From: Bacillota bacterium
GTDB taxonomy: Bacteria > Bacillota > Clostridia > Christensenellales > SZUA-584
NCBI GenBank assembly: GCA_023410475.1
Contig: JAEYPS010000017.1
Coordinates: forward strand, 1 to 64,000
Reading direction: 5' to 3'
DNA length: 64,000 nucleotides
Below the pieces are notes generated by a model. That model searched no databases. It was not told the origin of the DNA and worked only from the letters and a program-made list of their open reading frames with translations. How positions within the stretch are numbered: position 1 is the stretch's first letter; each line of letters starts with the position of its first letter. Positions 25,745 through 34,490 of the stretch are shown here, one piece after another. The position numbers and the translations under genes are program-made.

Positions 25745-25894
25745 TGAAAAGTCACCTCATTTTTCGGACAGAAGTTTGTCTACTTTTTCCTCTATGTCAA
25801 CTATTATATTGCGGTTTTTAGAAATTGTCTACTTTTGTGTCTACTGAAATTTCTATTGATTATAAATATCTATATATAGTGCCTATTAATGCAG

Positions 25895-25920
25895 AAAAAC
25901 CACCATATATGGTGGTTTTT
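25895..25920 (-). terminator. ssrA terminator
   Basis: AAAAACCACCATATATGGTGGTTTTT is symmetrical, with the stem CCACCAT/ATGGTGG and a T-run on either strand. It lies 11 bases past the tmRNA 3' end. Confidence 0.85.
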
Positions 25921-25931
25921 CGTTCATTTTT

Positions 25932-26295
25932 TGGTGGAGGCGAGGGGAGTCGAACCCCTGTCCGAAAGTTCCAGCGTCGGATCTTCTCCGGGTGCAGAGC
26001 GTGTATTTAAACCGTTTCCCTCCATACACTCCCGCGCTCAGGGGCATACTTTCGGTAGCTTCATAGTCCCTTCCAGCGCTCAAAGCTTTGCGCAGGCGGT
26101 TCCCCTAGTTAATGATGCCCTGGCCCCGGCGATTAGGGTGCCACCGGCAGGACATTACACTGCATTAAGCAGCGTAAGCTAGTTCAGTATTATCTGCAAC
26201 TAAATTTTAAGTTCCGGATTTTTTACGCAGCACTCCGGGACTGCGACCCGCTTATCCGGCTCCGGCAACCCCCGTCGAAAGCCAAATACGCCCCC
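25932..26295 (-). ncRNA. ssrA: Transfer-messenger RNA (tmRNA)
   Basis: On the minus strand the 5' end GGGGGCG (26289-26295) pairs with the 3' CGCCTCC before an encoded ACCA (25932-25935), forming the tRNA-like acceptor stem. The T-arm GGGGTTCGACTCCCC is intact, as is the 5' GGCTTTCGACGGGG segment. The resume codon is GCA, preceded by TAGTT, and the tag ORF at 26165-26197 reads ADNTELAYAA then TAA (first alanine is carried by the tmRNA itself). With SmpB it rescues stalled ribosomes and marks products for proteolysis. smpB and rnr lie directly upstream in the same direction. Confidence 0.97.
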
Positions 26296-26325
26296 ATGTG
26301 TGGATCTCAAACCTGAAATCCGGGT

Positions 26326-26784
26326 TTACCTTGCCATCTTCCTTGCGATCTCTTTCTTTCTCTCAGCGTCCTTTTCCGCTATGTCCTGACGCTTGTCGTA
26401 TAGCTTCTTGCCCCTTGCCGCGCCTATCTCAAGCTTTACTCTGCCCTTTTTCAAGTATAATGACAGCGGTATCAGCGTAAAGCCCTTCTGCGCGACAAAC
26501 GACAACAGCTTTACTATCTCCCTCTTGTGCAGCAGCAGCTTTCTCGTGCGAAGAGGTTCCTGGTTAAAAACACTGCCCTTTTCATAAGGGCTTATATGCA
26601 TGTTATGGATAAAAGCTTCGCCGTCCTTAATGCGCACAAACGCGTCCTTTATGTTTGCCTTGCCCGCGCGTATTGATTTAACTTCGCTGCCGACAAGAAC
26701 TATCCCTGCTTCAAAGTCGTCTTCTATAAAATATTCATGGCGCGCTTTTCTGTTCTTTATAAGCACCTTAACGCCTTCGCTCAC
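26326..26784 (-). CDS. smpB: SsrA-binding protein SmpB
   Basis: A 152-residue protein with the SmpB core: NRKARHEYFIEDDFEAGIVL, GSEVKSIRAGKANIKDAFVR, FIHNMHISPYEKGSVFNQEP and the basic tail KKLYDKRQDIAEKDAERKKE. SmpB binds the tRNA-like part of tmRNA and places it in the ribosomal A site. The start is GTG at 26784 with GGGGTGA upstream. It lies 19 bases after rnr and 30 bases before ssrA, so the RNA and its partner are encoded side by side. Confidence 0.97.
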   Translation of the reverse strand: MSEGVKVLIKNRKARHEYFIEDDFEAGIVLVGSEVKSIRAGKANIKDAFVRIKDGEAFIHNMHISPYEKGSVFNQEPLRTRKLLLHKREIVKLLSFVAQKGFTLIPLSLYLKKGRVKLEIGAARGKKLYDKRQDIAEKDAERKKEIARKMAR

Positions 26785-26803
26785 AAAATCACCCCAAACA
26801 CTC

Positions 26804-28873
26804 TCAGGCAGGCTCGAATTCTATCCTTGGAGGATAGACGCTCACTGCCGCCACGCGCACCCGCATCTCGTCGCCAAGGCTTATCTTTTGCCTTGTGCGC
26901 TCTCCTATGATACAATACAGCTTTTCGTTGTAAACATAGTAGTCGTCCTCAAGGGATGATAATGGTATCACACCCTCAACAGTGTTGTCAAGCTGCACAA
27001 ATATGGCGTTTTTAGTAACTCCGCTTACAACGCCGTCGTATTCTTCGCCTTCTCTTCCCCGCATAAATTCGGCCCGTTTCATGTCGTCCACCGCTCGCTC
27101 GGCCTCCATGGCAAGCCGCTCTCTTGTGCTCGACTGCCTCGATATCTCCTCTACCTTTGCTTCAAGCACGCAAAGCATTTTTTCCGTCAATTTTCCCGCG
27201 AGACCATATTTTATTATCCTGTGCACCTCAAGGTCGGGGTACCTTCTTATCGGCGACGTGAAATGGCAGTAGTATTTGAACGACAGCCCGAAATGGCCCT
27301 TGCACTCGGGCGAGTACTCCGCTTTTTTAAGCGATCGCAGCATTATCTGGTTGACTATATTCTCATGCGGCGTGCCTTTGATATCCTTCAATATGCCCTG
27401 CAGCACCTTCGGGTGGATATCCTCAACCTTGCCCTTTACCTTGCCGAAGTTGGAATAAAACGTAGTAAACGTCTTTATCTTTTCCTCGTCGGGCTGCTCG
27501 TGCACGCGGTATATGAACGGTATCTCGCGCCAGAAGTATTCCTCTGCCACCGTCATGTTGGCGGCGAGCATGAACTCCTCAATCAGCCTCTCTGCCTCTC
27601 CGCGCTCTCTTGGCCCTACGCCCGTTACGTTCCCGCACTCGTCGTACTCAAAAGCCGTTTCCTCGAGCTCAAAGTCTATGCTCCCCTTTCCTTCGCGCCT
27701 TTTGCGCAGCAGCAGCGCCAATTCGCGCATTTGCGACAGCTCTTCGCTTATATCGTCATATTTATTGAGCAAAACCCTATCGCCCGCAAAAATCGCGTTA
27801 ACGTCGGAATATGTCATCCTGTGTTTCGACTTTATGATGCTCTGCACGATTCTCGAGCCTCGGATCTTGCCTTGCTCGTCTATAGTCATTACGCACGACA
27901 GCGTCAGCCTGTCTTCCCCTTCGGTTAACGAGCATATACCGTTTGACAGGGCCTTTGGCAGCATGGGTATAACCCTGTCGGCAAGGTATATGCTTGTGCC
28001 GCGATGCAGTCCCTCCTTATCGAGCGCGCTTCCTTCTTTAACATAGTGCGCTACGTCAGCTATGTGCACTCCTAGCTCATACCCGCGCTCCAGCTTTTTT
28101 ATCGAGACTGCGTCGTCTAAGTCCTTGGCGTCAGCGCCGTCTATCGTAAATACGGTGAGCTTCCTAAAGTCTTCCCGGCCTTTTGCGCTCGGTTTTTCTT
28201 TGGAAAGCTTCTCGGCCTCCCTCTCAGCAGCCTCAGGAAAAGCCCCCGGAAGGTTGAACCTCTTCACGCAGCTGTCCACTTCCACTCTGCTGACTCCGGC
28301 CGCGCCTATCACCTCGACTATCTTTCCTTCGGCGCTTTTTTCTCCCTGTGCGCGTTTTTCTATCTCCACTACTACCTTCTGGCCGTTTTGCGCACAGCCG
28401 AGGCTCTTTTCGGGTATGTATATGTCCTCTGTCCTGTCGTCGTCGGGTATCACAAACTTGCCCGACAGCGTTCCCACTATCTGCTTGGTGCCGTTTTCTA
28501 AAATACTTATTACTTCACCTTCTCTTTTTCTGCCGTTCTCGGCGGAATACAGAAGCTTTACGACTACCATGTCACCGTTCATCGCTCCCATCTTCTTATC
28601 AGCGGGTATAAATATATCGCCACCGCTCTCAAGAAGGAACGCGAACCCCAGCCTTTTTACGTCCAGCTTGCCGGTATATTCTCCAAATTTGCCGGGAAGA
28701 TACAACTTTCCTTTTTTGGATGAGAGTATCTTTCCTTCGTCTATAAGCTCTTTTACTGCCTCGCGTATCTCGGCCGGAGCGTACTCTTTCGCCATGCTCG
28801 CGGCAAGCTCTTCAAAATCCGCCTTCTTATTGTATGAAGAGAGCGTGCTCAGTATGTTTTCCTTTATGTTCAT
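26804..28873 (-). CDS. rnr: Ribonuclease R
   Basis: A 689-residue 3'-5' exoribonuclease. Domain order: N-terminal winged helix (about 1-65), cold-shock OB domains (about 70-220), catalytic RNB domain with DGADAKDLDDAVSIKKLERG near residue 247, which holds the metal-binding aspartates, and HYCHFTSPIRRYPDLEVHR-type sequence (YYCHFTSPIRRYPDL), and a C-terminal S1 domain (EYDGVVSGVTKNAIFVQLDN). It degrades structured RNA, and in other bacteria it works with tmRNA-SmpB in clearing defective mRNAs, which suits this neighbourhood. RBS AGGAGAATGA before ATG. Confidence 0.97.
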   Translation of the reverse strand: MNIKENILSTLSSYNKKADFEELAASMAKEYAPAEIREAVKELIDEGKILSSKKGKLYLPGKFGEYTGKLDVKRLGFAFLLESGGDIFIPADKKMGAMNGDMVVVKLLYSAENGRKREGEVISILENGTKQIVGTLSGKFVIPDDDRTEDIYIPEKSLGCAQNGQKVVVEIEKRAQGEKSAEGKIVEVIGAAGVSRVEVDSCVKRFNLPGAFPEAAEREAEKLSKEKPSAKGREDFRKLTVFTIDGADAKDLDDAVSIKKLERGYELGVHIADVAHYVKEGSALDKEGLHRGTSIYLADRVIPMLPKALSNGICSLTEGEDRLTLSCVMTIDEQGKIRGSRIVQSIIKSKHRMTYSDVNAIFAGDRVLLNKYDDISEELSQMRELALLLRKRREGKGSIDFELEETAFEYDECGNVTGVGPRERGEAERLIEEFMLAANMTVAEEYFWREIPFIYRVHEQPDEEKIKTFTTFYSNFGKVKGKVEDIHPKVLQGILKDIKGTPHENIVNQIMLRSLKKAEYSPECKGHFGLSFKYYCHFTSPIRRYPDLEVHRIIKYGLAGKLTEKMLCVLEAKVEEISRQSSTRERLAMEAERAVDDMKRAEFMRGREGEEYDGVVSGVTKNAIFVQLDNTVEGVIPLSSLEDDYYVYNEKLYCIIGERTRQKISLGDEMRVRVAAVSVYPPRIEFEPA

Positions 28874-28925
28874 TCATTCTCCTAATCTGTTTTGATTTCC
28901 TTACTATTATCATTTGCATTCTTAT

Positions 28926-28962
28926 CAATAAAAAACGCCTTACCGTAAACTCGGAAAGGCGT
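28926..28962 (-). terminator. Terminator after secG
   Basis: On the minus strand ACGCCTTTCCG pairs with CGGTAAGGCGT around AGTTTA, followed by a T-run. It separates secG from rnr transcription. Confidence 0.85.
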
Positions 28963-29008
28963 AATCGTCGTCTTTATCAGCCTGACAGCGTCACATCCGC
29001 GGATGCCT

Positions 29009-29347
29009 CTACGGCGTGACTTCCGGCATCTCAAGCGGCTCGGGCGTCGGGGAAACCACAGTCGTCGGCACTGCCGTTCCGCCGTCAGTCGTTCCGGGCA
29101 TAGCATAGACCTGTATAAGTACGAGCCCTATGGCAAGCGCCATTATGCCTACCGCAGAGATCTTCGTCAGTTTTTTCAGTGTCTTCTCATAGCCTTTTGC
29201 CTTGGACTTCCCAAGAAAAGTCTCGGCGCCTCCCGCTATATCGCCTGTAAGCCCAGCGCTCTTGCCCGATTGCAGCAGCACGACGGCCACAATAAACACC
29301 GAAAACAGACAAAGAAGTATCTCGATCACAAGTACCAGAATGTCCAT
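29009..29347 (-). CDS. secG: Preprotein translocase subunit SecG
   Basis: A 112-residue protein with two membrane helices (about 2-22 and 62-84) and the conserved connecting loop VVLLQSGKSAGLTGDIAGGA, typical of SecG. It is an accessory subunit of the SecYEG channel. The C-terminal 28 residues are a Pro/Thr-rich tail (TTVVSPTPEPLEMPEVTP) longer than in most SecG. GGAGGTAGTA precedes the ATG. secG upstream of rnr is the usual Firmicutes order. Confidence 0.93.
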   Translation of the reverse strand: MDILVLVIEILLCLFSVFIVAVVLLQSGKSAGLTGDIAGGAETFLGKSKAKGYEKTLKKLTKISAVGIMALAIGLVLIQVYAMPGTTDGGTAVPTTVVSPTPEPLEMPEVTP

Positions 29348-29515
29348 TACTACCTCCTAAAATCTACAGCAGACGTATTCTAACATGACCGCCATCAAAA
29401 ATCAAGAAGAATCTCGCATATATGCTAGGTTTGCGCTCAGACCAGATATATGCGGCGCTGTCATACTCTATTAATTATTAAAGTAGTTACGATAAAAGAT
29501 AATCTGTTTTTTTTA

Positions 29516-29788
29516 TTAAAGTATAAGCTTCAGCAAAAAAAGAAGGATTATGCCGGGAAGTCCGAAATATCCGGCTATAAGTGCGCTGAGAGGGTTTATA
29601 GCTATGTTGACCGAAAAAACGCCGCCAACGAGGTTTATCAGCAGCAGCGTAAGCCCGCCTAATATTCCGTTTATAATGAGCTTCAGCAAAACTTTTAAGG
29701 GGGCGAGCAGCAGCCAGCCGGTGAAGTACAGCAATACGAGGCCCACCGCAAAAAACAGTATTACCTGAAAGTCTATTCCAAGCCCCAT
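29516..29788 (-). CDS. BofA-family protein (pro-sigma-K processing inhibitor-like)
   Basis: A 90-residue, very hydrophobic protein with two to three membrane segments. GGLTLLLINLVGGVF, followed by NIAINPLSALIAGYFGLPGI, matches the BofA family signature (N-x-x-T-x-x-x-x-G-x-L-G-x-P-G). In Bacillus, BofA holds the SpoIVFB protease inactive with SpoIVFA during sporulation. The name is used for the family; direct function here is inferred. AAGGGGGC before ATG. Confidence 0.8.
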   Translation of the reverse strand: MGLGIDFQVILFFAVGLVLLYFTGWLLLAPLKVLLKLIINGILGGLTLLLINLVGGVFSVNIAINPLSALIAGYFGLPGIILLFLLKLIL

Positions 29789-29880
29789 ATAAGCGCCCCC
29801 TTAATGACATACTTTTAATCCCGTATAATACTATGCCGGGTCAAAATATTGTATGACGGAGGCTGCGGATGCACGAAGCG

Positions 29881-29914
29881 AAAAAGCGGCCTTAGCTCAT
29901 TAGCTAAAGGCCGC
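29881..29914 (-). terminator. Terminator after fba
   Basis: On the minus strand GCGGCCTTTAGCT pairs with AGCTAAGGCCGC (one bulge), followed by TTTTT. Confidence 0.9.
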
Positions 29915-29955
29915 AACCTATCATATATTATGTCTACTGCCGGCAGCTCTTGGTC

Positions 29956-30885
29956 TTAAGCTTTGCCGTCGCATCCCAATACGTTGACTATCTTATTTCT
30001 GACAAGCTCTTTTATAGCGGCTCTCGCGGGCTTTAAGTACTGACGCGGGTCGAAATCGGAAGGATGCTCCGCAAAGTGCTGCCTGATCATCGCCGTCATC
30101 GCAAGGCGCAGGTCGGAATCGATATTTATCTTGCATACGGCGCTCTTTGCTGCGCGGCGCAGCATCTCCTCGGGGACTCCCATGGCGCCCGGCATGTTGC
30201 CGCCGTATTTGTTGATGATGTCAACAAATTCGGGTATGACCGACGAAGCGCCGTGAAGCACTATCGGGAAGCCCGGAAGACGCCTTTGCACCTCTTCAAG
30301 TATGTCGAACCTAAGCTTGGCCTCTCCCTTAAACTTGAACGCGCCGTGGCTTGTGCCTATTGCGATAGCGAGAGAGTCGACGCCCGTTCTCGAAACGAAC
30401 TCTTCTACTTCTTCGGGCCTCGTGTACGAAGCGTCCTCCGCCGAGACCTTTATATCGTCCTCAACGCCTTCAAGACGCCCAAGCTCGCCCTCAACAACTA
30501 CTCCCTTAGAGTGTGCGTATTCAACGACCTTTTTGGTAAGCGCGATATTGTCTTCGAACGAATGATGCGAACCGTCTATCATAACGGACGTAAAGCCGCT
30601 GTCAACGCAGTCCTTACACGTCTCGAACGTATCGCCGTGGTCAAGATGCAGGCAGATGGGCAGGCCGGTATCCTCAAGCGCCGCCTCTACGAGCTTTCTT
30701 AAGTAAATGGGGTTGGCATATGCGCGCGCTCCCTTTGAAACCTGAAGTATCAGGGGAGCGCCGAGCTCTTTCGCGGCCTCTGTTATACCCTGCACTATCT
30801 CCATGTTGTTGACGTTGAACGCGCCTATCGCGTATCCCCCGTCATAAGCCTTTTTAAACATTTCCGTCGATGTTACCAGTGGCAT
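29956..30885 (-). CDS. fba: Class II fructose-1,6-bisphosphate aldolase
   Basis: A 309-residue zinc aldolase of glycolysis and gluconeogenesis, splitting fructose-1,6-bisphosphate into dihydroxyacetone phosphate and glyceraldehyde-3-phosphate. Visible motifs: AIGAFNVNNMEIVQGI near the N-terminus, LHLDHGDTFETCKDCVDSGF (catalytic Asp and zinc His near residue 82), VEGELGRLEGVED (zinc Glu), IGTSHGAFKFKGE (zinc His) and LVLHGASSVI-like IVLHGASSVIPEF (third zinc His). GGAGGACAAATC before ATG. Single gene. Confidence 0.95.
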   Translation of the reverse strand: MPLVTSTEMFKKAYDGGYAIGAFNVNNMEIVQGITEAAKELGAPLILQVSKGARAYANPIYLRKLVEAALEDTGLPICLHLDHGDTFETCKDCVDSGFTSVMIDGSHHSFEDNIALTKKVVEYAHSKGVVVEGELGRLEGVEDDIKVSAEDASYTRPEEVEEFVSRTGVDSLAIAIGTSHGAFKFKGEAKLRFDILEEVQRRLPGFPIVLHGASSVIPEFVDIINKYGGNMPGAMGVPEEMLRRAAKSAVCKINIDSDLRLAMTAMIRQHFAEHPSDFDPRQYLKPARAAIKELVRNKIVNVLGCDGKA

Positions 30886-30998
30886 GATTTGTCCTCCTTG
30901 TATATAAATAATATAAACCTTCTTGTGGAAAATTATATATCATATTATCCGCTATTAAAAGAAAAATTTCAGCTTTTATGCAGCAAAAACGCTTTTTC

Positions 30999-31028
30999 TT
31001 GCCCGAAACTCGCCTTTTATTGTATAAT
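30999..31028 (+). promoter_or_regulatory. Sigma-A-type promoter for DUF3842 gene
   Basis: TTGCCC (30999-31004), 18-base spacer, TATAAT (31023-31028), with the ATG 17 bases further on. Confidence 0.55.
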
Positions 31029-31044
31029 CAGGCAGGAGGAGCAT

Positions 31045-31452
31045 ATGATAAACATCTGCGTTGTTGACGCTCAGGGCGGAGGCCTCGGGGCGTCTATAGT
31101 GAAGACACTGTCCGAAAAATACGGCGCGCGCGTTAATATCATCGCGCTCGGGACAAACGCTATCGCGACCGCATCCATGAACAAAAGCGGGGCTTCGTGC
31201 TGCGCCACGGGAGAAAACGCCGTCTGTTTTAATGTGCGCGGCGCCGATGTCATAATAGGTGGCATAGGCATCATTGCGGCAAGCGGCATGATGGGCGAAA
31301 TAACACCCAAAATGGCGAGGGCGATAGCCGAAAGCGGCGCAAAAAAGATACTTATACCTATAAACAAATGCAATATAATGATCCCGGGGGTCAGCCTTGG
31401 AGTGAAAGAGCTTATAGACATGGCGACGGACGAAATCGCCTCGATGCTATAA
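31045..31452 (+). CDS. DUF3842 family protein
   Basis: A 135-residue protein starting MINICVVDAQGGGLGASIVK, a nucleotide-fold-like beginning with a Gly-rich loop, then ALGTNAIATASMNKSGASCC and GADVIIGGIGIIAASGMMGE. These are the conserved features of DUF3842, a Clostridia-enriched family without known function. GGAGGAGC before ATG at 31045. Its 3' end overlaps the convergent gene by six bases. Confidence 0.8.
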   Translation: MINICVVDAQGGGLGASIVKTLSEKYGARVNIIALGTNAIATASMNKSGASCCATGENAVCFNVRGADVIIGGIGIIAASGMMGEITPKMARAIAESGAKKILIPINKCNIMIPGVSLGVKELIDMATDEIASML

Positions 31453-32238
31453 CCCTCTTATTACCGTCTTTTTGAGTATCTCATTATCGCAGCTTTCTAT
31501 TACACCCTTATCCGGGGCGATAACGTACAGCATCACCGTGCACCCGTATTCCTCAAAGTATTTGGCGTATACCCTGCCGTACATATCAACTTCGGCAAAG
31601 TCTTCGTCTGCCTTTGCCATTGGCCTGCCGTACTGAAGGTATGGCTGCTTGTAGCCCTTGTAATTGTGTGCGCACCCGTTCGCGGTTATCGCTGCGTCTA
31701 TTCTCGTCCATCCCCCGCTGCCCGCTATATCAGCGTTCTTTTTTATTACAAAGTCATCTGCGGCAAATACAGGGTCATCGCAGCCAAACGCGCGCATAAC
31801 GAGCACGGTGTAATCGAACTCAACCGCCGCCGATACGTTGTAAACATCCATATCGGCCTCTGAAAATCCGAACATGCCCTCGCGCTGTTTTACTGCGTAA
31901 GCGCCGTAGAACGACGAGTATCTGTCGCTCCCCCGGTCGTAGATGGACGATGTCCTTGTCCACGCGTCGAACGCCCCGAAGTTATACATGATAGACATAT
32001 CAGCGTCTATACCCGACCATTCGCGAAACCCCCCGGCGTTGAACGTCATAACGAAAGGATACCACCCTTCGCCCGAGGGCATGTCTATCGCAAAGCCGCT
32101 CTTCTTCATAACGCTCTGCCCGCTCTGCTGCGCGGAATATACGCTCATTACAAGAAAGCTCCTCAACGGGTAGAAAAACCAGAATACAGGCAGTGCTATT
32201 ATTATCAATATCGATATTGTTATGACCAGTTTTTTCAT
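31447..32238 (-). CDS. Membrane-anchored protein of unknown function
   Basis: A 263-residue protein with an N-terminal membrane helix (residues 3-22) and an external domain. It contains SGFAIDMPSGEGWYPFVMTF, GIDADMSIMYNFGAFD and a WTRIDAAITANGCAHNYKG segment. I do not recognise it. Two cysteines in the external part could form a disulfide. The ATG at 32238 has no clear Shine-Dalgarno. It diverges from mnmA and converges with DUF3842. Confidence 0.6.
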   Translation of the reverse strand: MKKLVITISILIIIALPVFWFFYPLRSFLVMSVYSAQQSGQSVMKKSGFAIDMPSGEGWYPFVMTFNAGGFREWSGIDADMSIMYNFGAFDAWTRTSSIYDRGSDRYSSFYGAYAVKQREGMFGFSEADMDVYNVSAAVEFDYTVLVMRAFGCDDPVFAADDFVIKKNADIAGSGGWTRIDAAITANGCAHNYKGYKQPYLQYGRPMAKADEDFAEVDMYGRVYAKYFEEYGCTVMLYVIAPDKGVIESCDNEILKKTVIRGL

Positions 32239-32287
32239 GCCGCAAGTATACCACAAAGGCGTGAGCGCTTTAAATACCCGTGTACGC

Positions 32288-32316
32288 TTGAAATGGCAAA
32301 TTTATAAACGTATAAT
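32288..32316 (+). promoter_or_regulatory. Sigma-A promoter for mnmA
   Basis: TTGAAA (32288-32293), exactly 17 bases, TATAAT (32311-32316), followed by GGAGG and the GTG start 21 bases downstream. Near-consensus. Confidence 0.85.
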
Positions 32317-32336
32317 AGCTTAAACGGAGGATAATC

Positions 32337-33416
32337 GTGAGAGAGAACAAAAAAACGCGCGTTGTATGCGGCATGTCGGGCGGAGTGGATTCGGCGGTCG
32401 CGGCGCACCTTTTAAAAGAGCAGGGGTACGACGTTCTCGGCGTGTTCATGAAGAACTGGCAGGACGACGGTGAGGGCTGCAGCGCCGCCGCCGACTTCGA
32501 GGATGTAAAAAGCGTCTGCGCGGCGCTCGATATACCGTACTACACGGTCAACTTCGAGAAGGAATACTATGAGCGGGTATTCTCGTATTTTCTTGAGGAG
32601 TATAAAAAAGGCCGCACCCCCAATCCCGACGTTATGTGCAACTCCGAGATAAAGTTCGCGGCGTTTTTGGACTACGCGGTCAAGCTCGGCGCAGGGAAAC
32701 TCGCCACCGGCCACTACGCGCGCACAGGCGCAGAGTACGGCACGAGGCTCATAAAGGGCGCCGACACAGGTAAAGACCAGACGTACTTCCTCTGCATGCT
32801 GTCAAAGGCGCAGATAGAAAACGCCATGTTTCCTGTAGGCGGGCTGCAGAAGAGCGAGGTACGGCGCATAGCCTCGGCGCTGGGGCTTTCCGTCGCGCAG
32901 AAAAAGGACTCCACAGGAATATGCTTTATAGGCGAGCGCAAGTTCCGCGAATTCCTTAAGGGCTTCCTGCCCGCTCAGCCGGGTGACATCAAGACCCCCG
33001 AAGGAAAGACCGTGGGCACTCATCAGGGAGTGATGTACTACACGCTCGGGCAACGGCGCGGCCTCGGCATAGGCGGGCGCACGGACAGCTCAGGTGAGCG
33101 GTGGTTCGTTGTGAGCAAGGACGTACAAAACAACATACTCTACGTGCAGCAGGGCGAAACGGACGCGCTTTATTCAAAAGCGCTGCTCGCCACAGGCATG
33201 AATTACATAAACGGGCGGCCCGAGGGGGATTTCGAGTGCTTCGCTAAGTTCCGCTACCGTCAGGATGACCAGAGCGTGCGCGTGTCTTCACGCGGCGCGG
33301 GCGAGTTTATAGAGTTCGAGAAGCGTCAGCGCGCCGTAACGCCCGGACAATACGCGGTGATCTATATTGGCGACGAGTGCATCGGCGGAGGCGTCATTGA
33401 CGAGGTATATTATTAG
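32337..33416 (+). CDS. mnmA: tRNA-specific 2-thiouridylase MnmA
   Basis: A 359-residue enzyme that makes 2-thiouridine at the wobble position of Lys, Glu and Gln tRNAs using ATP and persulfide sulfur. CGMSGGVDSAVAAHLL near residue 11 is the PP-loop, PDVMCNSEIKF holds the first catalytic Cys (about 100), and GICFIGERKFREFL the second. RTPNPDV and YTLGQRRGLGIGG are family-typical. The start is GTG at 32337, after GGAGGATAATC. It is followed nine bases later by the NUDIX gene, probably one operon. Confidence 0.96.
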   Translation: MRENKKTRVVCGMSGGVDSAVAAHLLKEQGYDVLGVFMKNWQDDGEGCSAAADFEDVKSVCAALDIPYYTVNFEKEYYERVFSYFLEEYKKGRTPNPDVMCNSEIKFAAFLDYAVKLGAGKLATGHYARTGAEYGTRLIKGADTGKDQTYFLCMLSKAQIENAMFPVGGLQKSEVRRIASALGLSVAQKKDSTGICFIGERKFREFLKGFLPAQPGDIKTPEGKTVGTHQGVMYYTLGQRRGLGIGGRTDSSGERWFVVSKDVQNNILYVQQGETDALYSKALLATGMNYINGRPEGDFECFAKFRYRQDDQSVRVSSRGAGEFIEFEKRQRAVTPGQYAVIYIGDECIGGGVIDEVYY

Positions 33417-33425
33417 GAGGCAGGC

Positions 33426-34109
33426 ATGGCTTATATCCCTTCATCAGAGGAAGAAGCAAAGTTTTTAAGAGAGTTTGACCCGTCGAAATACAAAAGCCCG
33501 GCTGTGGCAGCCGATACGGCGCTGTTCGCGCTGGACGGAAGCGCAATAAAGCTGCTGCTCATTAAGCGCGGCGGCTACCCGTATAAGGGCATGTGGGCGC
33601 TGCCGGGAGGGTTCGTCGATATAGACGAGGATATACAGGCGAGCGCAGCAAGAGAGCTGTTTGAAGAAGCCGGAATTTCGGGCCTTTACCTTGAGCAGGC
33701 GTTCGTATGGGGCAGGCCGGACAGGGACCCGCGCCAGAGGGTGATCACGGTCAGTTATATAGCGCTCGCTGAGTTTTCAAGCATAAACCCAAAGGCGGGC
33801 GACGACGCTGCCGAAGCTGCGTGGTTCGAGATAAAGCACTATAAACGCTATGAGAAAAACGGTTTTACATACACGGAATACACGCTTGAAGGCCCCGAGA
33901 CGCTGCGCCCCGCCGTCAGATACCCGAATGGGCGCATACAGCAGATAACGCCGGTTGTGAGCGGCGGGCTCGCGTTCGACCATGCGGAGTCGATAGTTTA
34001 TTCGTTTGAGCTTCTAAAACAAAAAGTGCGGGAAGGGCATTTTCTTGATTCCTCGCTGGATGACGAGGCTTCAAGAGAGCGTTCGAGAAACGCTGTTCTC
34101 AGCCTCTAA
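33426..34109 (+). CDS. NUDIX hydrolase
   Basis: A 227-residue protein with the NUDIX box GGFVDIDEDIQASAARELFE followed by EAG (G-x5-E-x7-RE-x2-E-x-G). The flanking KGMWALPGGF and RVITVSYIALAEF and the C-terminal IVYSFELLKQKVREGHFL recall ADP-ribose or NAD-related NUDIX proteins of the NrtR type, but the C-terminal part is short and I cannot confirm a DNA-binding winged helix. RBS AGGAGGC before ATG. Confidence 0.85.
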   Translation: MAYIPSSEEEAKFLREFDPSKYKSPAVAADTALFALDGSAIKLLLIKRGGYPYKGMWALPGGFVDIDEDIQASAARELFEEAGISGLYLEQAFVWGRPDRDPRQRVITVSYIALAEFSSINPKAGDDAAEAAWFEIKHYKRYEKNGFTYTEYTLEGPETLRPAVRYPNGRIQQITPVVSGGLAFDHAESIVYSFELLKQKVREGHFLDSSLDDEASRERSRNAVLSL

Positions 34110-34187
34110 TCATCTTTCCTTCTTATCACAAACAGCAGCGCGTTATATATTGCCGCGCATACCAAAAGCCCCGCTATGCATAAAGCG
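34106..34187 (-). pseudogene. Remnant of an ABC-2 permease C-terminus
   Basis: Minus-strand frame ALCIAGLLVCAAIYNALLFV then IRRKDD and TAG. It aligns with the tail VCIAGLALCAVVYSALPFLI plus RRKEK of the intact permease at 34711-35829, also at the nucleotide level. Only about 25 codons remain. It overlaps, in another frame, the last residues of the small membrane protein gene 34143-34490, so a deletion seems to have joined that gene to the debris. Confidence 0.6.
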
Positions 34188-34490
34188 GCAACTTGAACTA
34201 ACTATGTGAGGATTTACACACTGTTTTTTAATAGCTACAATACTTTTAACAATTATACATACATATATCGCATAGTTCGCCCAAGTCAAAATGTCCATAG
34301 CCAGTCTAATTTGATCAAGACTACGGAATAATGTAAGAGATTGAAACAAAGCAATATACAGTAAGCGAATAACAAGAGCAATTAAAGCGAGTAAAACCAT
34401 AAAAAATGGCGCTGTCTTCTTAAATTTAGATACAAGCAAATATATTATTGTTCCTATTATCATTAGTGAAGCAATAATGGCATTTATCAT
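34143..34490 (-). CDS. Small membrane protein with altered C-terminus
   Basis: A 115-residue protein with three hydrophobic segments (about 2-20, 28-50 and 68-92). GGGGGAGGAAAAA before ATG at 34490 is a strong RBS. The last residues (from about HSGAFGMRGNI) are translated out of frame from the permease remnant, so the natural C-terminus was probably lost. Function unknown. It is translationally coupled to the short ORF upstream (ATGA overlap). Confidence 0.55.
   Translation of the reverse strand: MINAIIASLMIIGTIIYLLVSKFKKTAPFFMVLLALIALVIRLLYIALFQSLTLFRSLDQIRLAMDILTWANYAIYVCIIVKSIVAIKKQCVNPHIVSSSCRFMHSGAFGMRGNI

Noticed and set aside
25745..25894. Repeated GTCTACTTTT-like words next to the tmRNA 3' end, considered as an integration site of a mobile element.
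   Set aside because: No integrase, no duplicated tmRNA 3' end and no element-like genes; the words are short.
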